Shown: positions 54,928 through 63,811 of the stretch, one piece after another | How the letters are laid out: each line of letters starts with the position of its first letter | How positions within the stretch are numbered: the stretch's first letter is position 1 | Assembly (NCBI RefSeq): GCF_900099675.1 | Contig: NZ_FNDQ01000008.1 | Location: forward strand, 1 to 64,000 | Direction of reading: 5' to 3' | Source: Myroides phaeus | Lineage (GTDB): Bacteria > Bacteroidota > Bacteroidia > Flavobacteriales > Flavobacteriaceae | Length of the DNA stretch: 64,000 bases | The notes under the pieces: model-generated | What the model was told of the DNA's origin: nothing | Databases searched by the model: none | The model's input: the letters and a program-made list of their open reading frames with translations, nothing else | Program-made: the position numbers and the translations under genes

Positions 54928-56787
54928 GTGAATTATTTATCAGTTGAGAATATAGCGAAATCCTTTGGTGCACGTACACTTTTTGAGGATGTTTCTTTTG
55001 GAATTAACAAGGATCAGAAAATTGCGTTCGTTGCTAAAAATGGTACAGGAAAAACTACAATATTAAAAATATTGACTGGTGAAGACTTTCCAGATGCAGG
55101 ACAAGTTGTGATGAGAAAAGGAATTCGTATGGAATTCTTGTCACAAGAGCCAAATTTACAAGATGAATTGACAATTGAAGAAAGTATTTTTGCTTCAGAT
55201 AATGAGTCGCTAAAGGTAATTGAAGAGTATGAAAAGGCTTTAGAAAATCCAGACGATACAGATGCTTATCAAAAAGCTTTTGAAAAGATGGAAGCGCATA
55301 ATGCGTGGGACTTTGAGACGCAGTATAAACAAATATTGTTTAAACTGAAATTAGAGGACTTAAAAGCTAAGGTGAAAACTTTATCTGGAGGACAACGCAA
55401 GCGTTTAGCATTAGCTATAATCTTAATTAATAAACCAGATTTATTAATTTTAGATGAGCCTACCAACCACTTAGACCTTGAAATGATTGAGTGGTTAGAG
55501 AATTACTTTGCTAAAGAGAATATTACTTTGTTTATGGTAACGCACGACCGTTTTTTCTTGGAACGTGTGTGTAATGAGATTATTGAGTTAGACAATGGTA
55601 AGATTTATCAGTATAAAGGAAACTACTCGTATTATTTAGAGAAGAAAGATGAGCGTATTGCTGCAGAAAATGCAAGTATTGATAAAGCGCAAAACCTTTT
55701 TGTAAAAGAGTTGTCTTGGATGAGAAGACAACCTAAAGCTCGTACAACTAAATCTAAATCTCGTATTGATGATTTCTTTGTAATAAAAGAAAAAGCACAT
55801 AGTAGAAGAATTGAGCATCAGGTAGAGCTTGAAATCAATATGGAACGCATGGGAAGTAAAATTGTAGAACTTCACAAGCTTCATAAGAAATTTAATGATA
55901 AAGTTATTTTAAAGGATTTTAGTTATTCTTTTCAAAAGGGAGATAGAATTGGTATCATTGGAAAGAATGGTTCAGGAAAATCAACGTTTCTTAATATATT
56001 GACACAAAGTTTACAGCCAGATGCTGGTAAGGTTGTTATTGGTGAAACAATAAAAATCGGATACTATACACAGGGAGGTATTGTAGCTAAACCAGAACAG
56101 AAGGTTATTGATGTTATTAAGGAATATGGTGAGTTTATTCCTCTTGCTAAAGGAAGAAGTATTTCTGCAGGACAATTGTTAGAACGTTTCTTGTTTGATA
56201 GAAAAAAACAGCACGATTTTGTTGAAAAACTAAGTGGGGGAGAGTTAAAGAGACTTTATTTATGTACTGTTCTTATTCAAAACCCTAACTTTTTAATTCT
56301 GGATGAGCCTACAAATGATTTAGATATTGTTACGTTAAACGTTTTAGAAAGTTTCTTATTAGATTATCCAGGGTGTTTAGTTGTGGTATCTCACGATAGA
56401 TATTTTATGGATAAGATTGTAGATCATATGTTTGTCTTCAGAGGAGAGGGAGAGATAGAAGATTTCCCTGGTAACTATTCTGATTACCGTGCATATGAAG
56501 ATAGTATAGAACCTGCTAAAGATGATGCTCCAAAGGAAAAAGTAAATTGGAAAGAAGCGCAAGTTAAAAATGGATTGACTTTTCAAGAACAGAAAGAATA
56601 TCAAAAATTAGAAAGAGAAATAGGAAATCTTGAAACTAAAAAAGCGAAAATTGAAGCTTTGTTTTCAGAAGGAAAAGTAGATGAAAGTCAAATTGACGAG
56701 AAAGCAAATGAACTTCAAAAAGTTTTAAATGAATTAGAAGAAAAAGAAGAAAAATGGTTTGAACTTTCAGCTAAAATGGAAGGGTAA
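54928..56787 (+). CDS. ABC-F family ATPase, Uup-like
   Basis: 619 residues with two ABC domains and no membrane spans. Walker A motifs AKNGTGKTT (36-44) and GKNGSGKST; signatures LSGGQRKR and LSGGELKR; Walker B LLILDEPTNHLD and FLILDEPTNDLD. The linker is Arg/Lys-rich (MRRQPKARTTKSKSRI), and a C-terminal coiled coil as in Uup ends it. ABC-F proteins act on ribosomes. The start codon is GTG at 54928, the only one fitting the family N-terminus. Confidence 0.94.
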   Translation: MNYLSVENIAKSFGARTLFEDVSFGINKDQKIAFVAKNGTGKTTILKILTGEDFPDAGQVVMRKGIRMEFLSQEPNLQDELTIEESIFASDNESLKVIEEYEKALENPDDTDAYQKAFEKMEAHNAWDFETQYKQILFKLKLEDLKAKVKTLSGGQRKRLALAIILINKPDLLILDEPTNHLDLEMIEWLENYFAKENITLFMVTHDRFFLERVCNEIIELDNGKIYQYKGNYSYYLEKKDERIAAENASIDKAQNLFVKELSWMRRQPKARTTKSKSRIDDFFVIKEKAHSRRIEHQVELEINMERMGSKIVELHKLHKKFNDKVILKDFSYSFQKGDRIGIIGKNGSGKSTFLNILTQSLQPDAGKVVIGETIKIGYYTQGGIVAKPEQKVIDVIKEYGEFIPLAKGRSISAGQLLERFLFDRKKQHDFVEKLSGGELKRLYLCTVLIQNPNFLILDEPTNDLDIVTLNVLESFLLDYPGCLVVVSHDRYFMDKIVDHMFVFRGEGEIEDFPGNYSDYRAYEDSIEPAKDDAPKEKVNWKEAQVKNGLTFQEQKEYQKLEREIGNLETKKAKIEALFSEGKVDESQIDEKANELQKVLNELEEKEEKWFELSAKMEG

Positions 56788-56810
56788 AAACACCAAGAAA
56801 TAAAAATATA

Positions 56811-56847
56811 AAAAGCGTGATAAAAATTGTTTATCACGCTTTTTTTT
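56811..56847 (+). terminator. ABC-F gene terminator
   Basis: A 14-bp stem, AAAAGCGTGATAAA / TTTATCACGCTTTT, then T's. Confidence 0.9.
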
Positions 56848-57031
56848 GTGCTTTTTACTTGAAAAAAGTGTTACTGCCTCCTTTAATTTAGGATATAATT
56901 ATGATTTAAACAAGAGATTTTAGTATAAAATTATTTAATATAATTACTTGTTTTTCAATTGATTACATTGTTTAAAAGTGTTAAAGTTTGGAAATAAGTG
57001 CTAAATAAATAGGTGCTTGGTAAAATAGAAG

Positions 57032-57039
57032 TAACTTTG
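57032..57039 (+). promoter_or_regulatory. -7 box upstream of the putative muralytic gene
   Basis: TAACTTTG fits TAnnTTTG, 46 bp before ATG 57086; the in-frame GTG at 57056 lies only 17 bp after it. Confidence 0.5.
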
Positions 57040-57085
57040 CCCTCAGAAATTTCAAGTGGTGACAGGGCTTGAGAAATTAGTTTTA

Positions 57086-57736
57086 ATGAGAAAAAAATGT
57101 TCTTTTTTTATCGGTCTTGTTTTATTAACGGGAGGTGTAGTATCAGGTTTTAAAAAGTATGAAACTATGTTATTAGAAGAGTACAAAATAGTACCTGAAT
57201 CACCTTTATCATATGAGTTTCCAACAAGTGAAGAAGAGTCGGAAACTGCAAATGGGAAGTTAGTAGCAATACCGTTTATCGGAAAGAGTTATGTCGGTTT
57301 TAAACAGGCATTGGCAGTGCGAGAATCTTACGGATTATACAAAATTGTAAATTCTTATGGGTACATGGGAAAATATCAATTTGGAAAATTAGCACTACGT
57401 TCAATTGGTATTACTGATACAAGTGATTTTCTTGATAATCCTTTGAAACAGGAAAAAGCGTTCGACGCTTTAGTTTCAAAAAACAAATGGATATTGAGAA
57501 AAGAGATTGAAAAATTTGACGGAAAACGTATAGGAGGAATCTCAATTACAGAATCTGGTATTTTAGCTGCGGCTCACTTAGGTGGGGCTGGTTCTGTAAA
57601 AAAGTTTTTAAACAGTAATGGTTTAAATAGCTTTGAAGATGGGTTTGGTACTTCAATACGTACTTATTTAAAAACTTTTAGTGGATATGATACATCTGAA
57701 ATTACAGCAGTAAAAGATGCAATGGTTTCGCTATAG
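57086..57736 (+). CDS. Exported protein, possible lysozyme-fold peptidoglycan hydrolase
   Basis: 216 residues from ATG 57086. A basic N-terminus and hydrophobic signal (about 7-21) lead to an acidic linker and a compact domain. RESYGLYKIVNSYGYMGKYQFG (split here as RESYGLYKIVNSY and GYMGKYQFG) looks like the Glu and GxYQF region of phage-type/SLT muramidases, and AAAHLGGAGSVKKFL like their C-terminal helix. The enzymatic role is inference; Glu in RESYG would be the catalytic acid. Confidence 0.68.
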   Translation: MRKKCSFFIGLVLLTGGVVSGFKKYETMLLEEYKIVPESPLSYEFPTSEEESETANGKLVAIPFIGKSYVGFKQALAVRESYGLYKIVNSYGYMGKYQFGKLALRSIGITDTSDFLDNPLKQEKAFDALVSKNKWILRKEIEKFDGKRIGGISITESGILAAAHLGGAGSVKKFLNSNGLNSFEDGFGTSIRTYLKTFSGYDTSEITAVKDAMVSL

Positions 57737-57791
57737 TTTAACAAACAATATTAAAAAAGAGAGAGTTACAAATGTGATTTTCTCTTTTTTT

Positions 57792-57821
57792 TTGTTTTGT
57801 AAAAAAAACTTTTTACATTTG
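57792..57821 (+). promoter_or_regulatory. Promoter of the trp leader
   Basis: -33 TTG (57792-57794), 19-bp spacer, -7 TACATTTG (57814-57821). Transcription should begin near 57827, about 16 nt before the leader peptide. Confidence 0.75.
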
Positions 57822-57842
57822 TCACTCAATACAAAGAGAAAA

Positions 57843-57929
57843 ATGAATTTAATTCTTACAAATACTTGGTGGTGGACTAAACTTACGTCAGACGTCGTGA
57901 GCAGTCCTTGCTATGTATATATGAGTTAA
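57843..57929 (+). CDS. trpL: trp leader peptide
   Basis: 28 codons, MNLILTNTWWWTKLTSDV and a further ten residues, with three consecutive Trp codons (TGG at 57867-57875). It lies between a promoter and an intrinsic terminator, upstream of trpB. Ribosome stalling at these codons when Trp is short would let transcription continue into trpB. Confidence 0.9.
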   Translation: MNLILTNTWWWTKLTSDVVSSPCYVYMS

Positions 57930-57985
57930 TAAGAAATAATATATATAATTGAAAAAGGCTTGTCTAACGACAAGCCTTTTTTTTT
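57874..57985 (+). promoter_or_regulatory. Trp attenuator with competing RNA pairings
   Basis: Segment 1 GGACU (57874-57878, beginning in the third Trp codon) pairs with AGUCC (57903-57907). Segment 2 GCAGUCCUU (57901-57909) can instead pair with AAGGCUUGU (57955-57963) with one mismatch and two G-U. Segments 3:4 form the terminator AAAGGCUUGUC / GACAAGCCUUU (57954-57964 with 57969-57979) and U-tract. The three pairings exclude one another in the classical attenuator order. Confidence 0.8.
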
Positions 57986-58010
57986 GCTTTAAACTTAAAA
58001 TAAACAAAAG

Positions 58011-59192
58011 ATGAATTATCAAGTAGATCAAAACGGTTTTTATGGAAATTATGGTGGAGCATTTATTCCAGAAGCTTTAAGTCCAATTATTACAAAGTTG
58101 CAAAATGAGTATGTGCAAATTATCCAAGAGCCAAGCTTTCAAAAAGAAATGGAGGAATTGCTAAAAGATTATGTAGGACGTCCAACGCCACTGTATTTTG
58201 CAAAAGGGTTGTCAAAAAAATACAATACAAAGGTTTACCTTAAGCGTGAGGATTTATGCCATACAGGGGCTCATAAAATTAATAATACAATCGGACAGAT
58301 TTTATTAGCTAAGAAGCTTGGTAAGAATAAGATAGTAGCTGAAACAGGTGCAGGTCAACACGGTGTAGCAACAGCAACTGTATGTGCCTTAATGGGAATG
58401 GAGTGTATTGTTTATATGGGAGCCTTAGATATTGCAAGACAAGCACCTAATGTAGCGCGTATGAAAATGCTTGGCGCTGAGGTTCGCGCAGCTGAATCAG
58501 GAGCTAAAACATTAAAAGAAGCTGTTGATGAGGCATTAATGTACTGGGTAGAAAATCCAGACGACACATTCTACTTAATTGGTTCTGCAGTAGGTCCACA
58601 CCCTTACCCTGATATGGTTAGTCGTTTTCAATCTGTTATTTCGAAAGAAATTCGCAAACAACTATTAGAGAAAGAAGGCAAAGAAGAACCTGATTATATC
58701 ATTGCTTGTGTAGGTGGAGGTAGTAACGCAGTTGGAGCATTTTATCATTTCTTAGAAGATAATAATGTTAAGCTGATTGTAGCCGAAGGTGGAGGAGAAG
58801 GTGCAGATACTGATAAAACAGCGGCAACTTCTTATGTAGGAAAACCAGGTGTGTTGCACGGAAGTAAAACATTATTTATGCAAGATGAGCAAGGAGAACC
58901 TTTGGAAGCATATTCTGTATCAGCTGGTTTAGACTATCCAGGATTTGGACCGTTATATGCGCATATGAAAGAACAAAACAGAGCAGAGTTTTATGCTATT
59001 AAAGATGACGAAGCAATGCAAGCAGGGTTAAACTTATGTAAAGACGAAGGAATTATTCCAGCAATTGAAAGTTCACACGCCTTAGCTGTTTTAGAACAGA
59101 GAAAGTTTAAAGAAGATGATATTGTGGTAATTAACTTATCAGGTAGAGGAGATAAAGACTTAGATAATTATAGAAGTTATTTCAATTTTTAA
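58011..59192 (+). CDS. trpB: Tryptophan synthase beta chain
   Basis: 393 residues, TrpB1 type. It joins indole and serine to make Trp. PLP Lys89 lies in HTGAHKINNT, catalytic Glu111 in AETGAGQHG, and the phosphate loop in CVGGGSNAVG. No trpA or other trp gene is next to it; it is followed by a terminator and fumC on the other strand. Expression should depend on the attenuator upstream. Confidence 0.96.
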   Translation: MNYQVDQNGFYGNYGGAFIPEALSPIITKLQNEYVQIIQEPSFQKEMEELLKDYVGRPTPLYFAKGLSKKYNTKVYLKREDLCHTGAHKINNTIGQILLAKKLGKNKIVAETGAGQHGVATATVCALMGMECIVYMGALDIARQAPNVARMKMLGAEVRAAESGAKTLKEAVDEALMYWVENPDDTFYLIGSAVGPHPYPDMVSRFQSVISKEIRKQLLEKEGKEEPDYIIACVGGGSNAVGAFYHFLEDNNVKLIVAEGGGEGADTDKTAATSYVGKPGVLHGSKTLFMQDEQGEPLEAYSVSAGLDYPGFGPLYAHMKEQNRAEFYAIKDDEAMQAGLNLCKDEGIIPAIESSHALAVLEQRKFKEDDIVVINLSGRGDKDLDNYRSYFNF

Positions 59193-59249
59193 GATTAAAC
59201 AGTCAAACTATATGAGTAAGTGAATAGAAGAACATAGCCTATTACAAAC

Positions 59250-59288
59250 ATAAAAGCCAATATTTACTAAATAAATATTGGCTTTTAT
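59250..59288. terminator. Bidirectional terminator between trpB and fumC
   Basis: A 17-bp perfect stem (59250-59266 with 59272-59288) with loop CTAAA between convergent genes. Confidence 0.9.
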
Positions 59289-59312
59289 GTTTTATAAAAA
59301 GTGAATTTATAA

Positions 59313-60707
59313 TTAAATTTTTCCAACCATTAGTTTAGGATCTACCCATTTATCAAATTCTTCAGCGGTAACATACCCCAATCTAACAGCCTCATCTTTT
59401 AGAGTTGTACCATTTTTATGAGCAGTCTGTGCTATTTCAGCCGCTTTATAATATCCTATTTTAGTATTTAATGCTGTTACTAACATTAGAGAATTGTTTA
59501 ACAGTTCTTGTATACGAGGGATATTAGGTTCAATACCAGTAGCACAATGAATGTCGAAAGAAATACAAGCATCACCAATTAGTTTAGCAGATTGTAAAAA
59601 GTTAGCCGCCATTACAGGTTTAAACACATTTAGTTCAAAATGACCTTGTGTACCGCAAAATGTTATGGTAGTGTCGTTTCCTAAGACCTGAGCAGCAACC
59701 ATTGTAAGAGCTTCACATTGCGTAGGGTTTACTTTTCCAGGCATAATAGAAGAACCAGGTTCGTTGGCAGGAATTAAGATTTCACCTATACCAGAACGCG
59801 GACCAGAAGCTAATAAACGGATATCATTGGCAATTTTAAAAAGTGAAACAGCCAATTGTTTAAGTGCTCCGTGAGTTTCTACAATAGCATCATGAGCCGC
59901 TAATGCTTCAAATTTATTAGGAGCCGTTTTAAAAGGAAGTTTAGTAAACTCAGCAATGTATTGTGCAACTTTTTGGTCGTACCCTTCAGGAGTATTCAAT
60001 CCTGTCCCAACTGCAGTGCCACCTAATGCTAATTCAGATAAGTGCTCTAATGTGTTATTTAGAGCTTTTAACCCATAATCTAATTGAGCTACATATCCCG
60101 ATAGTTCTTGTCCTAAAGTTAAAGGAGTAGCATCCATAAGATGAGTTCGTCCGATTTTTACAACATCTTTATACAAGATAGATTTACTGTGTAATGTATT
60201 TCTCAATTGTGTAACCCCAGGAATTGTATGCTCGATCACAGCCTTATATGCAGCAATATGCATAGCAGTAGGATAAGTATCATTGGATGATTGTGATTTG
60301 TTTACATCATCATTAGCTTTAATTACAGCTTCTCCCTTTCCAATTTCTAAACCAGCTAATACTTGTGCGCGATTAGCAATAACTTCGTTCACATTCATAT
60401 TAGATTGTGTACCAGAACCTGTTTGCCAAATTACAAGCGGAAAGTGTTCGTTTAATTTATTAGCAAGTATTTCATCACAAACTTGTGCAATAGCATCTCT
60501 TTTATTTTGAGGTAAAACTCCTAAATCAAAATTTGCAAAAGCCGCCGCCTTTTTTAAAAAAGCAAAAGCTTCTATGATTTCGTGTGGCATAGATGCCTCA
60601 GGACCAATTTTAAAGTTGTTTTTAGAGCGTTCTGTTTGCGCTCCCCAATATTTGTCTTTAGGAACATTAACCTCTCCAATTGTATCCTTTTCTATTCTGT
60701 AGTCCAT
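59313..60707 (-). CDS. fumC: Class II fumarate hydratase
   Basis: 464 residues, the usual size. It hydrates fumarate to L-malate in the TCA cycle without an iron-sulfur cluster. The signature [16 protein letters not shown] holds the catalytic Ser loop; [14 protein letters not shown] and [16 protein letters not shown] are further substrate blocks. Monocistronic. Confidence 0.96.
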   Translation of the reverse strand: MDYRIEKDTIGEVNVPKDKYWGAQTERSKNNFKIGPEASMPHEIIEAFAFLKKAAAFANFDLGVLPQNKRDAIAQVCDEILANKLNEHFPLVIWQTGSGTQSNMNVNEVIANRAQVLAGLEIGKGEAVIKANDDVNKSQSSNDTYPTAMHIAAYKAVIEHTIPGVTQLRNTLHSKSILYKDVVKIGRTHLMDATPLTLGQELSGYVAQLDYGLKALNNTLEHLSELALGGTAVGTGLNTPEGYDQKVAQYIAEFTKLPFKTAPNKFEALAAHDAIVETHGALKQLAVSLFKIANDIRLLASGPRSGIGEILIPANEPGSSIMPGKVNPTQCEALTMVAAQVLGNDTTITFCGTQGHFELNVFKPVMAANFLQSAKLIGDACISFDIHCATGIEPNIPRIQELLNNSLMLVTALNTKIGYYKAAEIAQTAHKNGTTLKDEAVRLGYVTAEEFDKWVDPKLMVGKI

Positions 60708-60815
60708 AGTAGTAGTATTTAGAATGATTATGTATAAATGTAGTGATTTTATTTAGGATAATTCTAAAGAAGGATAAAAAATAAAGCTTGAATAGGTCAT
60801 AATTATAAAAATGGC

Positions 60816-60823
60816 TATATTTG
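60816..60823 (+). promoter_or_regulatory. -7 box of the small membrane protein gene
   Basis: TATATTTG matches TAnnTTTG. It lies inside the longest open frame, which argues that translation begins at 60856 and not 60811. Confidence 0.55.
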
Positions 60824-60855
60824 AAGCGTATATACAAAAATTAATTCTGAAAAAC

Positions 60856-61032
60856 ATGTTTGAATTTCAACAGTATTTAGGTTTCATTGTTGCCATGACT
60901 GTTATAACAATGGCATTTTGGCTTTTAATATTTTTAGTTGGATTTGCTAGCTATTGGGCAGTAGGTGGAACTAGAGAATTCTTAAAAGAAAAGAAAGCTA
61001 AAAGACAGCAATTAGAAGAAGGTCAGATGTAA
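60856..61032 (+). CDS. Small single-span membrane protein of unknown function
   Basis: 58 residues from ATG 60856 (MFEFQQYLGF). One hydrophobic helix (about 9-33) and a charged Lys/Glu-rich tail (EFLKEKKAKRQQLEEGQ). The ATG at 60811 is in frame but lies before the -7 box TATATTTG, so the transcript should begin after it. It is ended by a strong terminator. No family recognised. Confidence 0.65.
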   Translation: MFEFQQYLGFIVAMTVITMAFWLLIFLVGFASYWAVGGTREFLKEKKAKRQQLEEGQM

Positions 61033-61050
61033 TCATTTGATTAAAAAGAT

Positions 61051-61086
61051 AAAGGCTCATAGTATTATACTATGAGCCTTTTTTAT
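61051..61086 (+). terminator. Terminator of the small membrane protein gene
   Basis: A 14-bp stem, AAAGGCTCATAGTA / TACTATGAGCCTTT, loop TTA, then T's. Confidence 0.92.
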
Positions 61087-61155
61087 TTGTCTATCTTTAT
61101 TGTAGACGGGTATTAATAGGAATGTTAGGTTTACATTTTAAAATAATGAAAAAAA

Positions 61156-61178
61156 AACCGAAGATTTAATCTTCGGTT
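61156..61178 (-). terminator. Terminator of the TonB receptor gene
   Basis: AACCGAAGAT / ATCTTCGGTT stem with an A-run on its left (T-tract on the minus strand), 73 bp past the stop. Confidence 0.75.
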
Positions 61179-61250
61179 AAAACAAATAGATTGAAAAAAA
61201 TCAATTAGTTAGTCTTAAATAACATTTGTTTTTATTGTCTTTATTTATGC

Positions 61251-63728
61251 TTACATCATCATCATTTCTCCTTGATCGCTTTCTCCTTCACTACCTCTTT
61301 GTTGCTTTTTACGATCATTTTTAGTTTGATTAAATCTATAAGTAAAAGATAAGCTTACTTGACGACCTCTCCATTGCATTTCACTGTGAGAGAAAGATTG
61401 TGGTAAGTTAATATCCATTTCTCTTTTTCTTGAATTGAATATATCACTTACATTAACAGTAATAGTTGCTTTTTCTTTTAAAAAATCCTTGCTCAATGAA
61501 GTATTTGCAGATAAATTACCTAATACTTTTCCTTGTGCTGTATTAAACGGTGATCTGTACATACCATTTGCTTGCCAATCAATTTTGTATGGTAGCGTAA
61601 CTTTTGATGATATTCTTGTAAACCAAGCAAATGTATTTTTGTCAAAGTTTTGAGTTTGACTTGTACCATCTATGTCAGTAAATGTATAATCTCCTTTTGT
61701 TTCAGAGTTGTATAAGTTGAAGTTACCGTTAAGTCTCCACCATTTATAAGGAGAGTAATTTAATGTAAAGTCTAAACCATATCTGTTTTCTGTAGCCAAG
61801 TTAATAGGAGAGCTAACTGTAATAGGTGTTCCATTAGCTGTAGTTCCATTAATTCTCTTAACGAATTGAAAAGTATCTTCGGTTCTGTTGAAATAAGCAG
61901 AAGCACTTAATGTAAATCCACTCCATCTTGTTATAAATCCTAAATCAAAAGCATTTGTTTTTGCAGGATCTAAATCAGGATTACCCTGGAAGTAGTTAAT
62001 ATCACTGGTATAATTTGAGAATGGATTTAAGAAAAATCCTCTTGGACGCATAATACGTCTACTATAACTTGCACTAACACTACTTGATGGTGAAATCTCA
62101 TAATTTAAAAATACACTTGGAAAGAAATCATTGTATTTTTTATTGTTGTAATCATTGCTTGACAATTGGTTTACATCAATATTGCTTGATTCCCAACGAA
62201 GTCCAAGCATATAGTTAATTTTATCTGTAATCTTATTCCCATACTGCGTATAGAATGCATTTACTTGCTCTTTATATTCTAATATGTTAGACATATTTTT
62301 AGTGTCAATCCATTGATTATTTACAAGATTTGTAAACTGATAATCATTTCTTGTATTCTTAAATGTACCAAGATAACCAGCTTCAAAATGTCCATTTTCA
62401 CCTAAAGGTAAAGTATAATCAACACGCACAAGACCAGATTTGTATTTGTCATCATTAGAATTTCTTTCAAAAGAAGTCTTGTTTAAGAACTCATTAATAT
62501 CAGATATATGTGATGTGTCGTCACTCTTATCCTGAGAGATTGTTCCTTCAACAACTAATTTGTGGTCATCTTTTTTGAATTTCTTTTCAAATGATGAAGT
62601 ATATTCTACACTATTCCAAGTAGATTTAGTGTTTTGTAGTCTTTCACGATTATATTGTAAATCGTGATTAGCATCGAAATATTGGTAATCAACACTATTA
62701 GGAGCAGTACCGTTATTTCTACGTACGCTAACGCTATTAGACCAAGTAAATGAAGGAGTGATGTAATAGTCTAAACCAAACATTCCGTTGTAAACTTGTC
62801 TTTCTTTTTTGTTGTCTTTGTACTCATTAATGAATTGCGTAGTATTTCCGTTAGCGTCAAAATATTGGTTGTCGTTAACTCCATATCCATTGCTTTTACT
62901 ATCTCTATACCCAAGTGTTGTATAGAAGTTGTATTTTTCACCTCTAATATTTAAGTTTCCACTTAAACCATAGTTACGAGGATCTCCAACAGTTCCAGTA
63001 ATATTACCATTTAAACCTTGTGCTTTTCCTTTTTTCAAGATAATATTAATGATACCAGCACCACCTTCTGCCTCATAACGAGCAGATGGATTAGTAATAA
63101 CTTCTACTTTGTCAATAGACTCAGCAGACAAAATACGCATAGCCTCTTGAATATTGTTAGCAAGACCTGTTGGTTTACCATCAATAAGTACTTTTACATT
63201 TTCGTTTCCACGTAAGCTAACAGAACCTTCACTGTCTACAGTAATAGAAGGAACGTTGTCTAAAACATCTCCAGCAGTTCCTCCTTTGACAATCATATCT
63301 TGTCCTACATTGTAAACTTTTTTGTCTAACTTAATGTCAACAGTAGATTTTTCAGCAATAACAACTACTTCATTAAGTAATTCAGTATCACCTGTTACTT
63401 TTTGTTTCCCCATATTAGTGTTGCCATTGACAACTACATTACGAAGTTCAATTGTTTTAAATCCTAAGTATTCGATTTTTATATAGTAAGACCCATCAGG
63501 AACACTAAAAGAATAGTTTCCCTTCGTATCTGTCATACCACCAGATACAATATTTGCATTTTTCTCATTCTGAGCAAAAATACTGGCATACTCTAAAGGA
63601 AGGTTAGTCGCTGCCTCAACAACAGTACCTGATAAAGTACTTGTTTTTGAGTTCTGCGCTAATGCTGTTATACCTATAAATAGCGAAAACAGCATCAGGA
63701 GAACTTTTGTAGTTTTTAATCTTTTCAT
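61251..63728 (-). CDS. TonB-dependent outer-membrane receptor
   Basis: 825 residues. Signal peptide (to about 25, ITALAQ), a CarboxypepD_reg-like beta-sandwich (about 30-115, with DTKGNYSFSVPDGSYYIKIE), a plug (about 125-235, with IDGKPTGLANNIQEAMRILS and ITNPSARYEAEGGAGIINII), and an outer-membrane barrel ending SLSFTYRFNQ. A charged tail rich in Met (GEMMMM) trails past the usual terminal aromatic. The ligand is unknown and no SusD gene is near. Confidence 0.92.
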   Translation of the reverse strand: MKRLKTTKVLLMLFSLFIGITALAQNSKTSTLSGTVVEAATNLPLEYASIFAQNEKNANIVSGGMTDTKGNYSFSVPDGSYYIKIEYLGFKTIELRNVVVNGNTNMGKQKVTGDTELLNEVVVIAEKSTVDIKLDKKVYNVGQDMIVKGGTAGDVLDNVPSITVDSEGSVSLRGNENVKVLIDGKPTGLANNIQEAMRILSAESIDKVEVITNPSARYEAEGGAGIINIILKKGKAQGLNGNITGTVGDPRNYGLSGNLNIRGEKYNFYTTLGYRDSKSNGYGVNDNQYFDANGNTTQFINEYKDNKKERQVYNGMFGLDYYITPSFTWSNSVSVRRNNGTAPNSVDYQYFDANHDLQYNRERLQNTKSTWNSVEYTSSFEKKFKKDDHKLVVEGTISQDKSDDTSHISDINEFLNKTSFERNSNDDKYKSGLVRVDYTLPLGENGHFEAGYLGTFKNTRNDYQFTNLVNNQWIDTKNMSNILEYKEQVNAFYTQYGNKITDKINYMLGLRWESSNIDVNQLSSNDYNNKKYNDFFPSVFLNYEISPSSSVSASYSRRIMRPRGFFLNPFSNYTSDINYFQGNPDLDPAKTNAFDLGFITRWSGFTLSASAYFNRTEDTFQFVKRINGTTANGTPITVSSPINLATENRYGLDFTLNYSPYKWWRLNGNFNLYNSETKGDYTFTDIDGTSQTQNFDKNTFAWFTRISSKVTLPYKIDWQANGMYRSPFNTAQGKVLGNLSANTSLSKDFLKEKATITVNVSDIFNSRKREMDINLPQSFSHSEMQWRGRQVSLSFTYRFNQTKNDRKKQQRGSEGESDQGEMMMM

Positions 63729-63811
63729 TATAGTCGATCGTTTAATACAACTTAGACTATAATTTGTGTTGAAGGTTTAACAGGTGTATTGTTAATTTTG
63801 TGTTAACAACA

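Noticed and set aside
57717..57842. Longer frame running into the trp leader from 57717
   Set aside because: It overlaps the preceding gene's end and passes the promoter; the leader ATG at 57843 follows the predicted transcription start.
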